Part shown: one piece after another, positions 41,346 through 50,693 of the stretch
Position numbering within the stretch: the stretch's first letter is position 1
How the letters are laid out: every line of letters starts with the position of its first letter
Assembly: GCA_024693025.1 (NCBI GenBank)
Contig: JAILLS010000068.1
Location: forward strand, 1-64,000
Reading direction: 5' to 3'
Source: Succinivibrio sp.
GTDB lineage: Bacteria; Pseudomonadota; Gammaproteobacteria; Enterobacterales; Succinivibrionaceae
DNA: 64,000 nucleotides
Notes under the pieces: model-generated
Databases searched by the model: none
What the model saw: only the letters and a program-made list of their open reading frames with translations
What the model was told of the DNA's origin: nothing
Program-made: the position numbers and the translations under genes

Positions 41346-43284
41346 ACTTTGCAGAGTAGGTACAACACACTTCACTTAGGTTCCATTTTTTTAAACAATC
41401 AATTAAATAGCATATTTGGTGATATAATGTAGGTATCATATAGATGTACCTATATTAAGATTTAATCTATGAGTAAAATTGCTCCTTTACCTAAGGTTTA
41501 TTGCTGTAAATCAAAGAACAGAACCTATATTCGTACCTATAAGAACACTCGAGTAAAAGGCAAAACCTATCCGGTTAAGACTGAGATCCGCAATATTGCT
41601 GAGATCGCCAATGGTGACGGTGTGGGCAGACTCATTTTCAGAGAAGACTTTCTAAAAGAAAATCCTAAGTTTATCGACCGTCCGATAGTCAGAGTATTTG
41701 ATGAAAAGTCAAATAAGTACCTGTTTAGATATGCCAATATTCATGATGAAAAGATTGCTGAATTTTCAGAACATCAGAAGGTCTCAGGCGTAAAGTCAGT
41801 TGGCTTTTACTACGTCCTAAAAGAACAGTTACATGCCGATCCGCTGGTAAAAACTCTGCAGTCAGTCTTTCCTGACTGTTGGGAGAAACTGCTGTCCCTG
41901 GGGATGTTCTGTGCCGACAGCGGAGATTTCAGAGCAGATCATTACCCCCGATATGTTCAGGAACACAGGCTGCCGTGTGATGAGGAGTTAAGCTCAAGTC
42001 AGATAACCAGGCTCTTTCAGAGCGTTACAGAGACAGAGGTTTTAAACTTCTTTTCAGAATATACAGCGAACCTGTATGAGAGCAAAACGCTTTCAAGACG
42101 CAGATTCTGGGCCTTAGACTCAACCTCCATCTCCACCTACTCAAGATATCTAGATGCCAGATATGGACACTCTAAACAGGAAGAGAACCTGCCGCAGGTT
42201 AACGTCCTGATGCTCACAGATGAGCGCAGTCATAGACCCCTGTTCTATGAAAAGTTCAATGGGTCAATTCCTGATGTTTCAACTGTAGCGGCAACCTTTA
42301 ATCTGCTTCTGCATCTGGATACCAGAGCTTTTGTGGCAGTCATGGACAGAGGCTACTACAGTAAATCCAACCTTGTAGAAATCCTGTCTACTGGCTTTCA
42401 CTTTGTGGTCTGTGTGCCGATTAGGAAGGTTGGTGAGTTTGATGAGGTGATAGAGAATGCGCTCAGAGCCTTTATCAGCGGCAGCTGTTATGACAGCAGC
42501 GTTGGTCAGAATATCTATACCGAGGCACAGACCATAGAGGTTAAAGATAAACAGACTAAAAAAATGCATAAACATAAAGTTTATGTGCATGTACTTCATT
42601 CTCCTGAAGCAGCAGGAGCACAGACTGAACTCCTGCTAAAAAGGCGCAGCGATGTACTCAAGATGCTTGAGGACGGGAAGGAACTGGACGGCTCTAATCT
42701 CGATTTTGCCCGAGAATATATTGTGAAAAAGGATGATGGCAGCTTTGAGTTTAATAATGCAGCCTTTCAGAATGCCAATAACCATGCCGGCGTGTTTGTC
42801 ATCCTCTCTGATGCTATTGCGGAAGGTAAAACCGCCTATCTGGCCTATAGGGACAGAGAGAGCGTAGAAGACTGTTTTAGAGACTTAAAAGTTAAGATGA
42901 ACTGCAATAGGTTTGGTGTCTCCACTGAGCAGGCACTCACCGGCAAATGCTTTGTAGAGTTTCTGGCGCTGTCGATAAGGATGCTTATGCAGTATAGAAT
43001 TGAGAACTGTAAAAACAATGGTACTCAGCCGCCATATAACTCGTTTAAGAAAATTATCGCAGAGTTGAATGGAGTTAAGGAGATAGAGTTTACCTCAGGC
43101 TTTGTATCAGTAAAGATGGTCTCTAAGGTACAGCAGGAATGCCTTAAGCTGTTCAAGGCCAGGGTTCCAGCAGACAGATATGACAATGAGCTTGCTTATG
43201 CCAACCGGCTAAAACAGGCTGGAAAGCCACATTAAAAGAAACTCAAAGGGCAAAATGCGGAGTAGGTACAACTTGCTGCAAAGT
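41346..43284 (+). mobile_element. IS4/IS1634-like insertion sequence (approximate ends)
   Basis: Transposase ORF bracketed by ACTTTGCAG (41346-41354) and inverted CTGCAAAGT (43276-43284), plus direct GC(A/G)GAGTAGGTACAAC copies at 41351-41366 and 43257-43272. Confidence 0.6.
41469..43235 (+). CDS. IS4/IS1634-like DDE transposase
   Basis: 588 aa; ALDSTSIS, VMDRGYYSKSN, YRDRESVEDCFRDLK matching DDE/Y2R3E-type motifs. Confidence 0.88.
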   Translation: MSKIAPLPKVYCCKSKNRTYIRTYKNTRVKGKTYPVKTEIRNIAEIANGDGVGRLIFREDFLKENPKFIDRPIVRVFDEKSNKYLFRYANIHDEKIAEFSEHQKVSGVKSVGFYYVLKEQLHADPLVKTLQSVFPDCWEKLLSLGMFCADSGDFRADHYPRYVQEHRLPCDEELSSSQITRLFQSVTETEVLNFFSEYTANLYESKTLSRRRFWALDSTSISTYSRYLDARYGHSKQEENLPQVNVLMLTDERSHRPLFYEKFNGSIPDVSTVAATFNLLLHLDTRAFVAVMDRGYYSKSNLVEILSTGFHFVVCVPIRKVGEFDEVIENALRAFISGSCYDSSVGQNIYTEAQTIEVKDKQTKKMHKHKVYVHVLHSPEAAGAQTELLLKRRSDVLKMLEDGKELDGSNLDFAREYIVKKDDGSFEFNNAAFQNANNHAGVFVILSDAIAEGKTAYLAYRDRESVEDCFRDLKVKMNCNRFGVSTEQALTGKCFVEFLALSIRMLMQYRIENCKNNGTQPPYNSFKKIIAELNGVKEIEFTSGFVSVKMVSKVQQECLKLFKARVPADRYDNELAYANRLKQAGKPH

Positions 43285-43308
43285 GCAGGGGTTAAACTTG
43301 GGGATAAG

Positions 43309-43385
43309 TGGCGCACTTGGAGAGATTCGAACTCCCGACCGACCGGTTCGTAGCCGATTGCTCTATCCAGCTGAGCTACAAGTGC
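43309..43385 (-). tRNA. tRNA-Arg(ACG)
   Basis: GCACTTG/CAAGTGC acceptor stem, TAGCTCAGCTGGATAGAGC D-arm, loop CTACGAA, encoded CCA. Confidence 0.95.
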
Positions 43386-43395
43386 GTGTCAAAGA

Positions 43396-43480
43396 TGGTG
43401 CGAAAGAAGGGACTCGAACCCTTACGCCTTGCGGTACTAGCACCTGAAGCTAGCGCGTCTACCAATTCCGCCACTTTCGC
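43396..43480 (-). tRNA. tRNA-Leu(CAG)
   Basis: GCGAAAG/CTTTCGC acceptor, long variable arm, loop TTCAGGT, encoded CCA; 85 nt. Confidence 0.95.
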
Positions 43481-43483
43481 ATG

Positions 43484-43560
43484 TGGTGATCCCGATGAGA
43501 GTCGAACTCATGACCACCGGCTTCGGAAACCGATACTCTATCCAACTGAGCTACGGGATC
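43484..43560 (-). tRNA. tRNA-Arg(CCG)
   Basis: GATCCCG/CGGGATC acceptor, loop TTCCGAA, encoded CCA. Confidence 0.93.
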
Positions 43561-43658
43561 ATGATTGAGCCAAATCTCAAAGATTCTGTGCGCTTATTAT
43601 ACACAACAAGATGGAAGTTGCAAGAAAAAATCATTAAAATTAATTAAGGTATGAAAAT

Positions 43659-44396
43659 ATGATTGATTTAAAGCAAGCATTTCGTGGAATTAGGGCTCTT
43701 TACGGAGAGTCTGGTTTTGATTCTCTACAGCGCTCACATGTCATGGTAGTGGGGCTTGGGGGCGTTGGCTCCTGGCTTGCTGAGGCTTTGTGCCGCAGCG
43801 CTGTAGGTGAATTGAGTCTGATTGATTTTGACAATATTGAGCTTTCCAATTTAAACCGGCAGCTTCACACCACCTGTGAAAGCTTAGGCAGGGTAAAAGT
43901 TGAAGAATTAGCACAAAGATTCAAACTTATTAATCCTGAGATCAAATTAAATCTTTATAATGAAAAGATTACGCAGGATAATTTACGGGATATTCTTCAG
44001 ACCTGTCCGCAGTATGTGGCCGAGGCGATCGATGACCTTGAGGTTAAACCTGCGTTAATCGACTATTTATATAAGGCTAAGAAGACCTTTATCACCTTAG
44101 GCGGAGCAGGCGGCAGAATGGATCCTGGTGCACTTAGTCTAGGTGATCTGGCGTCTGCGCATGGAGATGCATTACTTAGCCGAGTTCGCAGTATTTTACG
44201 CAAGGAATACCATTATCCTGCCGGAGGGGTTAAGATGCATATAATGTGCACCTATTCGTGCGAAAAGCCCGTATATTCATCTAAAGAAGGCTATCAGTCA
44301 GGAGATCTTCCCGCCTTTGGGGCGGCGATGCCTGTGACGGCCACTGCTGGATTAATGGCGGCATCCTGGATCATAAGTCAGATAGTTAAAGCCTAG
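43659..44396 (+). CDS. tcdA: tRNA threonylcarbamoyladenosine dehydratase (ThiF/E1-like)
   Basis: 245 aa; VVGLGGVGSWLAEALCRSAVGELSLIDFDNIELSNLNRQLH. Confidence 0.92.
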   Translation: MIDLKQAFRGIRALYGESGFDSLQRSHVMVVGLGGVGSWLAEALCRSAVGELSLIDFDNIELSNLNRQLHTTCESLGRVKVEELAQRFKLINPEIKLNLYNEKITQDNLRDILQTCPQYVAEAIDDLEVKPALIDYLYKAKKTFITLGGAGGRMDPGALSLGDLASAHGDALLSRVRSILRKEYHYPAGGVKMHIMCTYSCEKPVYSSKEGYQSGDLPAFGAAMPVTATAGLMAASWIISQIVKA

Positions 44397-44455
44397 TCTG
44401 AGAGTACAGTCTTTCAAGATTTAAGCAAAGAACCAAGGCGGTTTGGAAGGTAATA

Positions 44456-46357
44456 ATGAGCACCATGATTGAAAGTGAATTTGAAAAGGTTAAGGAATAC
44501 CTCAGGCATAAATTACCAGACTATTTGCATAACAAAGGGATAAACCCGAATGCCAAGTTTGCCTGTCTTAATCCTGAGCATCATGAGAATCTGCCTTCCA
44601 TGAGCTATAACCCGCAGGACTGCACCGTCAAATGCTTTAGCTGTCAGGCCAGCTATGATATTTTTGATCTAATCGGCATAGATTATGGTTTTTCTGACTT
44701 TAAACCTTGTTTTATAAAGGCTCATGAGCTGTTTATCGGTCCGGTGCCGCAGGTATTCAATGAACTTCTGAGTCAGGAAGACAGTGCCACGGAGTACGAT
44801 AACAGCAGCTATATCCATAATCATTATGCTAAAGAAGTGCCAGAGTTTGAAATAGCTCAGGATTTTACTCCTCAGCCCAGTGCTCAGAGCTATCCTGCGC
44901 GCGAGAATGGCAATGCAGGCTTTTCCTTTGTACCAAATCCTGCCAACAATGCGCCTAATTCCTACAGCGGCAGTTCGAACAGTTATTCTCATCCGCGCCA
45001 GTCAGGTGTGGTGTTTGGCGGTGAAAACTTCAATTTTGTGGCTCCCTCCCGCAATAATCAGCGTCTCAACCTGAACAACGGCTTCACAGGTACAGGTGAG
45101 CATAGTGCCTATGAGGGACCGCGCCCTGAGGAAAACCGGCCCAATTTCAGTGAATATTTTAAGAATTGCAGCAGCCAGCTGAATAAGACTGACTATTATG
45201 CCTTACGCGGGATCAGCCAAGAGGTAGTTGAGCGCTTCCATCTCGGCTATGACGATCATTTTATCGCAGGGGTGGATCAGATGGGGGTACAGCAGCTCTG
45301 GAGAGCAGCTATCGTACCGTTATCAGAATATTCCTATCTGGTGAGAAATACCGATCGGAATGCGCAGGATCGTATGCGCAAGAAAGGTCAGTTTGAAATT
45401 TTCAATCGCGAGGCTCTCAATCATAACGGGATCGTCTTTGTAACCGAAGGGGAGTTTGACGCTTTAAGTCTTGAGACTTTAGGCTATCGGGCGATCTCTA
45501 TAGGCGGAGCTGCTAATGCGCGGCGCCTGCTGGAAATCATTAAAGAACAGTATCATGGGGTTGAAGAGCGCTGCTTCTATCTCTGTCTTGACAATGATGA
45601 GCAGGGACAGGAAGCTGAAAAGGTGATAGCGACAGGGCTATATCAGTACCGGATTGCCTACAAGCGTCTCAATCTGGCCTTCCCTTATAAGGATATCAAC
45701 GAAGCGCTGGTGAAAAACAAGGATGGCCTTGCCTATAAGCTTACTCATCTTGAGCAGATGCTCAGCTATAAACTGGGTAGTCTGACCGAGCCTAAGAGAT
45801 CGCTGAAGCTCTCTAAGTGGGAAGATTTCAATCGCCTGATGTCTGGTGAAGCTGCGCTCTATACGATCTGCGGCAGACCTAATGTACTCAGGCATCTGCT
45901 GTCAAGACTGATTACCGAACGTATGGGTAGTGTGGTCTATGCCGGTCAGGTCAATCAGTGGCAATACATTTCAAATCTCGTGGAAAGACCACAGGGCGCG
46001 GAATATACGCAGGGTTATTTTACTGCGCAGTTCCTGGAAGTGAATAGTTCTGACATTATCGGTGATGTGGATCGGGCCTTAAATGCCTTAAGACTTAGAG
46101 GGCGCGGTAATTTTGTCACCTATGTGGATTTATCAGGCAAATCACTGGAAAACTGTCTTGAATATGTGGAGCAGCTGGGTAGACTCAGCGAACAGGCCGG
46201 TCTGCCGATTGTGGCTATGTGCAATCAGGAGCCGAGTGAATACGTGGAAGCCGTTGCTCTGCAGAACCTTGAGCTAGCCTTTAATGATAAGGGAGATCTG
46301 GTCTTCTATACCGTAGATGATCAGGGCAAGCCATTTAAATTTTATCGCTATCAATAA
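44456..46357 (+). CDS. Phage-type DNA primase-like protein (CHC2-like Zn finger + TOPRIM) with degenerate helicase-like C-terminus
   Basis: 633 aa; CLNPEHHENLPSMSYNPQDCTVKCFSCQASYDIFDLIGIDYG; VFVTEGEFDALSLETLGYRAISIGG…CLDNDEQGQEA; no GxxxxGK[ST] in the C-terminal half. Confidence 0.75.
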   Translation: MSTMIESEFEKVKEYLRHKLPDYLHNKGINPNAKFACLNPEHHENLPSMSYNPQDCTVKCFSCQASYDIFDLIGIDYGFSDFKPCFIKAHELFIGPVPQVFNELLSQEDSATEYDNSSYIHNHYAKEVPEFEIAQDFTPQPSAQSYPARENGNAGFSFVPNPANNAPNSYSGSSNSYSHPRQSGVVFGGENFNFVAPSRNNQRLNLNNGFTGTGEHSAYEGPRPEENRPNFSEYFKNCSSQLNKTDYYALRGISQEVVERFHLGYDDHFIAGVDQMGVQQLWRAAIVPLSEYSYLVRNTDRNAQDRMRKKGQFEIFNREALNHNGIVFVTEGEFDALSLETLGYRAISIGGAANARRLLEIIKEQYHGVEERCFYLCLDNDEQGQEAEKVIATGLYQYRIAYKRLNLAFPYKDINEALVKNKDGLAYKLTHLEQMLSYKLGSLTEPKRSLKLSKWEDFNRLMSGEAALYTICGRPNVLRHLLSRLITERMGSVVYAGQVNQWQYISNLVERPQGAEYTQGYFTAQFLEVNSSDIIGDVDRALNALRLRGRGNFVTYVDLSGKSLENCLEYVEQLGRLSEQAGLPIVAMCNQEPSEYVEAVALQNLELAFNDKGDLVFYTVDDQGKPFKFYRYQ

Positions 46358-46371
46358 GTTAGAGTATTGGC

Positions 46372-48414
46372 GTGAAACTTAATGCAGCTCAGCAGCAGGC
46401 CGTAGAAGCCGTCAGTGGCCCTTGCCTGGTCCTGGCCGGAGCAGGCTCGGGTAAAACCAGAGTTATTACCGCAAAGATTGATTATCTGATCTCGGTACAG
46501 CATCTTGATCCGGCGCGTATCTGCGCAGTAACCTTTACGAATAAGGCCGCGGCCGAAATGAGCGAGCGCGTGGCAGATCTGGTGGGCAAGGAGTGCGCCA
46601 AGCAGATCCGTATTTCTACCTTCCATTCTCTGGGCTTAGATATACTCAAACGCGAGCATCGCTGTCTGGGGCTAGGCCGCAATTTCTCCTTATTTAATGA
46701 ATCAGATTCAAGAAAGATTGTGGGTGATATTCTGCGTGAGGAATTGCCGACTCTGCTCACGGCGGGCTCAGAATATGCTGATATTGACAGCTTTACGCAG
46801 AAAATTGCCGCTTTTAAATCCCAGCTGTTAAAGCCTGATGAGATTGCCGACGCGAAGCTTGCTGAAGTCTATGCGCGCTATGAAACCTATCTGCATTCCT
46901 GCAATGCTCTGGATTTTGAAGATTTAATTTTTAAAACCACCCTGCTGTTATCTGAGAATCAGGAGGTTGCCAAACGCTGGCTGCCCTGGTTTCAGTATGT
47001 GCTGGTGGATGAGTATCAGGACACCAATGATACCCAGTACAGTCTGCTCAAGCTCCTGACTTCGGTGTGTCAGAGATTTACCGTAGTCGGGGATGATGAT
47101 CAGTCTATCTATGCGTGGCGCGGCGCCAGTCCTCAGAATATTGAAAAGCTGGCTGAAGACTATCCTGATCTGGTGGTCATTAAGCTTGAGGAGAATTATC
47201 GCTGCACCCAGCATATTCTTAATTGCGCCAACCAGCTGATTAGTCATAACAGTCATCTATATAACAAGACGTTATATACAAAACAGGCCGAAGGCGCCAA
47301 AATCGGCGTGTGGGAGTGCAGCGATGAACAGGATGAATGCAGGATGGTGGTTGCGGATATTATGGCCAAGCATCAGCAGCGCCATAATGCCTATTCGGAT
47401 TATGCGGTGCTTTACCGCAGCAACGCGCAGTCACGTAATTTTGAGCGCGAATTTCATGCCGCACGCATTCCCATCAAGATTTCAGGCGGTACCAGCTTCT
47501 TTGAATTACAGGAAGTTAAGGATATGCTCGCGTGGAGCCGGGTGATCTGCAATCCTCATGATAATGTGGCACTGCTCAGGATCATCAATGTGCCCAGACG
47601 CGGGATCGGTACAGAACTGCTGAATCTGCTGTCAGAATCATCCAAATTAACCGGTCAGTCTCTCTATGCAACTGCTTTAGATAAGAGTGTGGTAGCCAGT
47701 CTTACCAGCACCCAGAAGTCATCTTTAGGCGAGTTTCTAAGACTGGTCGTACAGCTGCGCAAAATGCTGGTGGATTATAAGGACAGGGAGCTTGCCCGGG
47801 ATCTCATTGGTCTCATCGGCTATGAACGTTATCTTATCGCCAGTCAACCCAACAAGCCTGAGCTCAAAAATGCCAAGCTGAACAATGCCAGGGTGTTTAT
47901 GAGCTGGATTGAAGATCTGATTGAAGGTAAGAAGGACGGGCTGGAGCTGAGTTTTGAAGAAGCGGTAGAGAAGCTTTATCTGCGTGAATTTCTGGAAAGA
48001 CAGAATAAGCAGGGGGAAACGGATGCAGTACAGCTGTTAACCCTGCATGCTGCCAAAGGTCTTGAATTCCCTTATGTCTATTTAGTCGGGGTGGAGGAAG
48101 ATCTCCTGCCGCATCGAAATTCCCAGCAAAGTCCGCAGGGAGAAGCAGAAGAGCGCAGACTGTGCTATGTCGGGATTACGAGGGCTCAGCAGGAACTCAA
48201 CCTGAGCTGGTGTAAAAAAAGAGGTATAGGTGAACGTCAGAAGGACAGCCGTAAAAGTCGCTTTTTAAATGAACTGCCCGAGGCCGATTTAGAACTGCAT
48301 CGTACCGATGAGCCTTTATCTGCAGAACAGCAGCAGTCTGCACAGGACTCGATGGCCATGCTGCGTGATTTTTTAAGTGAGCAGCTTGAGCGCACCAGGC
48401 ATCATGCTGAATAA
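46372..48414 (+). CDS. rep: ATP-dependent DNA helicase Rep (UvrD/Rep superfamily 1)
   Basis: 680 aa; GTG start; VLAGAGSGKTRVIT, TFTNKAAAEMSERV, VDEYQDTNDTQY, GDDDQSIYAWRGA. Confidence 0.93.
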   Translation: MKLNAAQQQAVEAVSGPCLVLAGAGSGKTRVITAKIDYLISVQHLDPARICAVTFTNKAAAEMSERVADLVGKECAKQIRISTFHSLGLDILKREHRCLGLGRNFSLFNESDSRKIVGDILREELPTLLTAGSEYADIDSFTQKIAAFKSQLLKPDEIADAKLAEVYARYETYLHSCNALDFEDLIFKTTLLLSENQEVAKRWLPWFQYVLVDEYQDTNDTQYSLLKLLTSVCQRFTVVGDDDQSIYAWRGASPQNIEKLAEDYPDLVVIKLEENYRCTQHILNCANQLISHNSHLYNKTLYTKQAEGAKIGVWECSDEQDECRMVVADIMAKHQQRHNAYSDYAVLYRSNAQSRNFEREFHAARIPIKISGGTSFFELQEVKDMLAWSRVICNPHDNVALLRIINVPRRGIGTELLNLLSESSKLTGQSLYATALDKSVVASLTSTQKSSLGEFLRLVVQLRKMLVDYKDRELARDLIGLIGYERYLIASQPNKPELKNAKLNNARVFMSWIEDLIEGKKDGLELSFEEAVEKLYLREFLERQNKQGETDAVQLLTLHAAKGLEFPYVYLVGVEEDLLPHRNSQQSPQGEAEERRLCYVGITRAQQELNLSWCKKRGIGERQKDSRKSRFLNELPEADLELHRTDEPLSAEQQQSAQDSMAMLRDFLSEQLERTRHHAE

Positions 48415-48434
48415 GCCTTAAAGCGCAGGCGCAA

Positions 48435-48468
48435 AAAAGGCCTTGTTTCATAAGAAGCAAGGCCTTTT
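48435..48468. terminator. Bidirectional rho-independent terminator
   Basis: AAAAGGCCTTG…CAAGGCCTTTT between convergent rep and the symporter gene. Confidence 0.88.
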
Positions 48469-48482
48469 ATTATGACGTCTGA

Positions 48483-49865
48483 CTAGACGGTGCCCATCAG
48501 CTGAGCAACCATGATGGCTACGATGATCGCCGGGATCACCACCTTCATATCGATCAGGAAGAGCTGCAGCCAGCTGCACTTAAACAGACCATTTGAGGTA
48601 AGTTCGTTCTGCAGGGTCTTCTGATTGAGTTTCCAGCCCACAAACAGAGCGATAAAGAAGCCTGAAATCGGCAGCATCAGTTTGGCGGTGACATAGTCAA
48701 AGAGATCGAACAGATTCATGTCAAACAGGGTGAAATCACTCCAAGGGCCCATGGACAGGGAGCAGCAGATACCGATGGCGATGGCCAGTACGCTTACCAC
48801 CAAAGCAGAGCGGTGGCGGGTTAAATTAGTGTTTTCTGCCACAAATGCGGTTGCCACCTCGTGCAGGAAAATGCAGGAGGTGATGGTTGCAACCATCAGG
48901 AGGAAGAAGAACATCACCGGAATAATCCAGGCCAGCAATGGAGAAGCGCTGAGGGCTGAATTAAAGACATTCGGCAGCGCGATAAACACCAGGGAAGCAC
49001 CTGCGGTTGGCTCCACACCCTCTACCGAGAAAACGGCAGGGAAGATCACCACACCGGCGGCAATAGCTACCAGGGTATCCATGATGGCGATACTTACTGC
49101 AGAACGTGACAGATTGGCGTCACGTTTGAAGTAAGAAGCATAGGTGACAAGACCCATACCCAGACTCATGGAATAGAAGCACTGGGCAAGGGCAGACAGC
49201 ACCACACTTGGTGTAATGGCATCAAAATTCGGCTTGAATAAGAACTCTAAACCCTGACTGGCGCCTGGCATATTGAGAGCAAAGATTACCAGCAGGACCA
49301 ATAGCAGGAATAATAAAGGCATCAGCATTTTGGAGAAGCGCTCAATACCCTTGTCTACACCGCGGGTTACCACATAATGAGTGGCAGCCATAAAGAGAAT
49401 GAGGCAGACTACCGGCTTCCAGGGATTTGAAATAAAGGACACAAACAGGTCAGCGTAGACATTACCGCCTTCAGCTGTCGTGGCAGAGGCAACCTGGAAG
49501 GTACCGATGATGGCATCATAGGTGTAGCACAGCACCCAGCCAGCCACCACGTTATAGTAGCAGAGAATTAAAAAGGCGATGATCACGGCTAATGGTCCGA
49601 CGAAGCGCCATGGTGAATCAGGGGATAAAACCTTAAAGGCATTACCCACGTTGGCACGGGTCTTACGTCCTACCGCAAATTCTGCGATCATCAGAGGAAT
49701 ACCGAAGACCAGAATACAGAGCAGATAGACAATGATAAAAGCACTGCCGCCATTCTGGCCTGCCTGCATCGGGAAACGCCAGATGTTTCCAAGACCGATG
49801 GCTGAGCCTGCTGAGGCCAAAATACCACCTAAGGTGGTGGCAAAGCCCACACGTGAAGCGTTCAT
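48483..49865 (-). CDS. Sodium:neurotransmitter symporter family (SNF/LeuT-like) transporter
   Basis: 460 aa; GFATTLGGILASAGSAIGLGNIWRFPMQAGQNGGSAF. Confidence 0.92.
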   Translation of the reverse strand: MNASRVGFATTLGGILASAGSAIGLGNIWRFPMQAGQNGGSAFIIVYLLCILVFGIPLMIAEFAVGRKTRANVGNAFKVLSPDSPWRFVGPLAVIIAFLILCYYNVVAGWVLCYTYDAIIGTFQVASATTAEGGNVYADLFVSFISNPWKPVVCLILFMAATHYVVTRGVDKGIERFSKMLMPLLFLLLVLLVIFALNMPGASQGLEFLFKPNFDAITPSVVLSALAQCFYSMSLGMGLVTYASYFKRDANLSRSAVSIAIMDTLVAIAAGVVIFPAVFSVEGVEPTAGASLVFIALPNVFNSALSASPLLAWIIPVMFFFLLMVATITSCIFLHEVATAFVAENTNLTRHRSALVVSVLAIAIGICCSLSMGPWSDFTLFDMNLFDLFDYVTAKLMLPISGFFIALFVGWKLNQKTLQNELTSNGLFKCSWLQLFLIDMKVVIPAIIVAIMVAQLMGTV

Positions 49866-49894
49866 AATGAACTCCTAGAAAGTTTTGAGTAGAT

Positions 49895-50404
49895 TTAAAG
49901 TCCGAAAGCTGGACGAATTAAGGCACACCACTGCTTGATTCGCTCATCCGTGAGGTCAGACTGATTGTCTTCATCAATCGCCAGACCCACAAAATGGTCA
50001 TGATCAAACAACGGCAGAGGGGAAGTAAAATCATAGCCGGTAGTTGGCCAGAATCCTACAAACTGAGCTCCGCGAAACTGGAAGGTTTCATAGAGCATTC
50101 CCATGCCATCCAAAAAGGTATCAGGATAACCTACCTGATCTCCTGTACCGAAAAGAGCAACGGTTTTACCCTGAAAAGACATATTTTGCAATTTAGGCAT
50201 GAAGGCATCCCAGTCTTCCTGTAGCTCGCCAATGCTCCAAGTGGAGGTACCCACGATTAAGAATTCATAGTCTTCCATCTGCTCGCCGCCTTCACTGATA
50301 TTGTGTAGGTCAACGTGCTCTGTACCTAATTCCTGGGCGATTTTTTCAGCAACAGTTCCTGTAACGCCAGTATAGGTACCATAGAAAAGGCCAATTTTCT
50401 TCAT
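49895..50404 (-). CDS. Long-chain flavodoxin
   Basis: 169 aa; MKKIGLFYGTYTGVTGTVAEKIAQEL; FGTGDQVGYPDTFLDGMGMLYE. Confidence 0.92.
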   Translation of the reverse strand: MKKIGLFYGTYTGVTGTVAEKIAQELGTEHVDLHNISEGGEQMEDYEFLIVGTSTWSIGELQEDWDAFMPKLQNMSFQGKTVALFGTGDQVGYPDTFLDGMGMLYETFQFRGAQFVGFWPTTGYDFTSPLPLFDHDHFVGLAIDEDNQSDLTDERIKQWCALIRPAFGL

Positions 50405-50693
50405 ATAGTTATCCTTATAAAATCGGAAAAAGAATGTTAGTCCTAAATTCCAAAAGCAAGTCTTTTAGTATCAGCGTAAATTATAAATGTATCGTAGGTA
50501 GATGTGAAGTGAGAACTTTTCTCATATTGATGCCAGCTCCTGCTCGTACAGGGCTTGCAGCGATCGTGAGAGAGGGATTGCCCGTTTTTGGACAAAAAAT
50601 GCCGCATTTTTACGCATAATACATATTAAAGAAAGGACTACCCATGTTAAGGTATAGTTAGTTATTTCACTTTAATTAAGCTGCAGAGGTTCT

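Noticed and set aside
43308-43568. 86-aa plus-strand ORF MAHLERFELPTDRFVADC…
   Set aside because: It is the antisense read-through of three tRNA genes on the minus strand, a well-known spurious ORF pattern.
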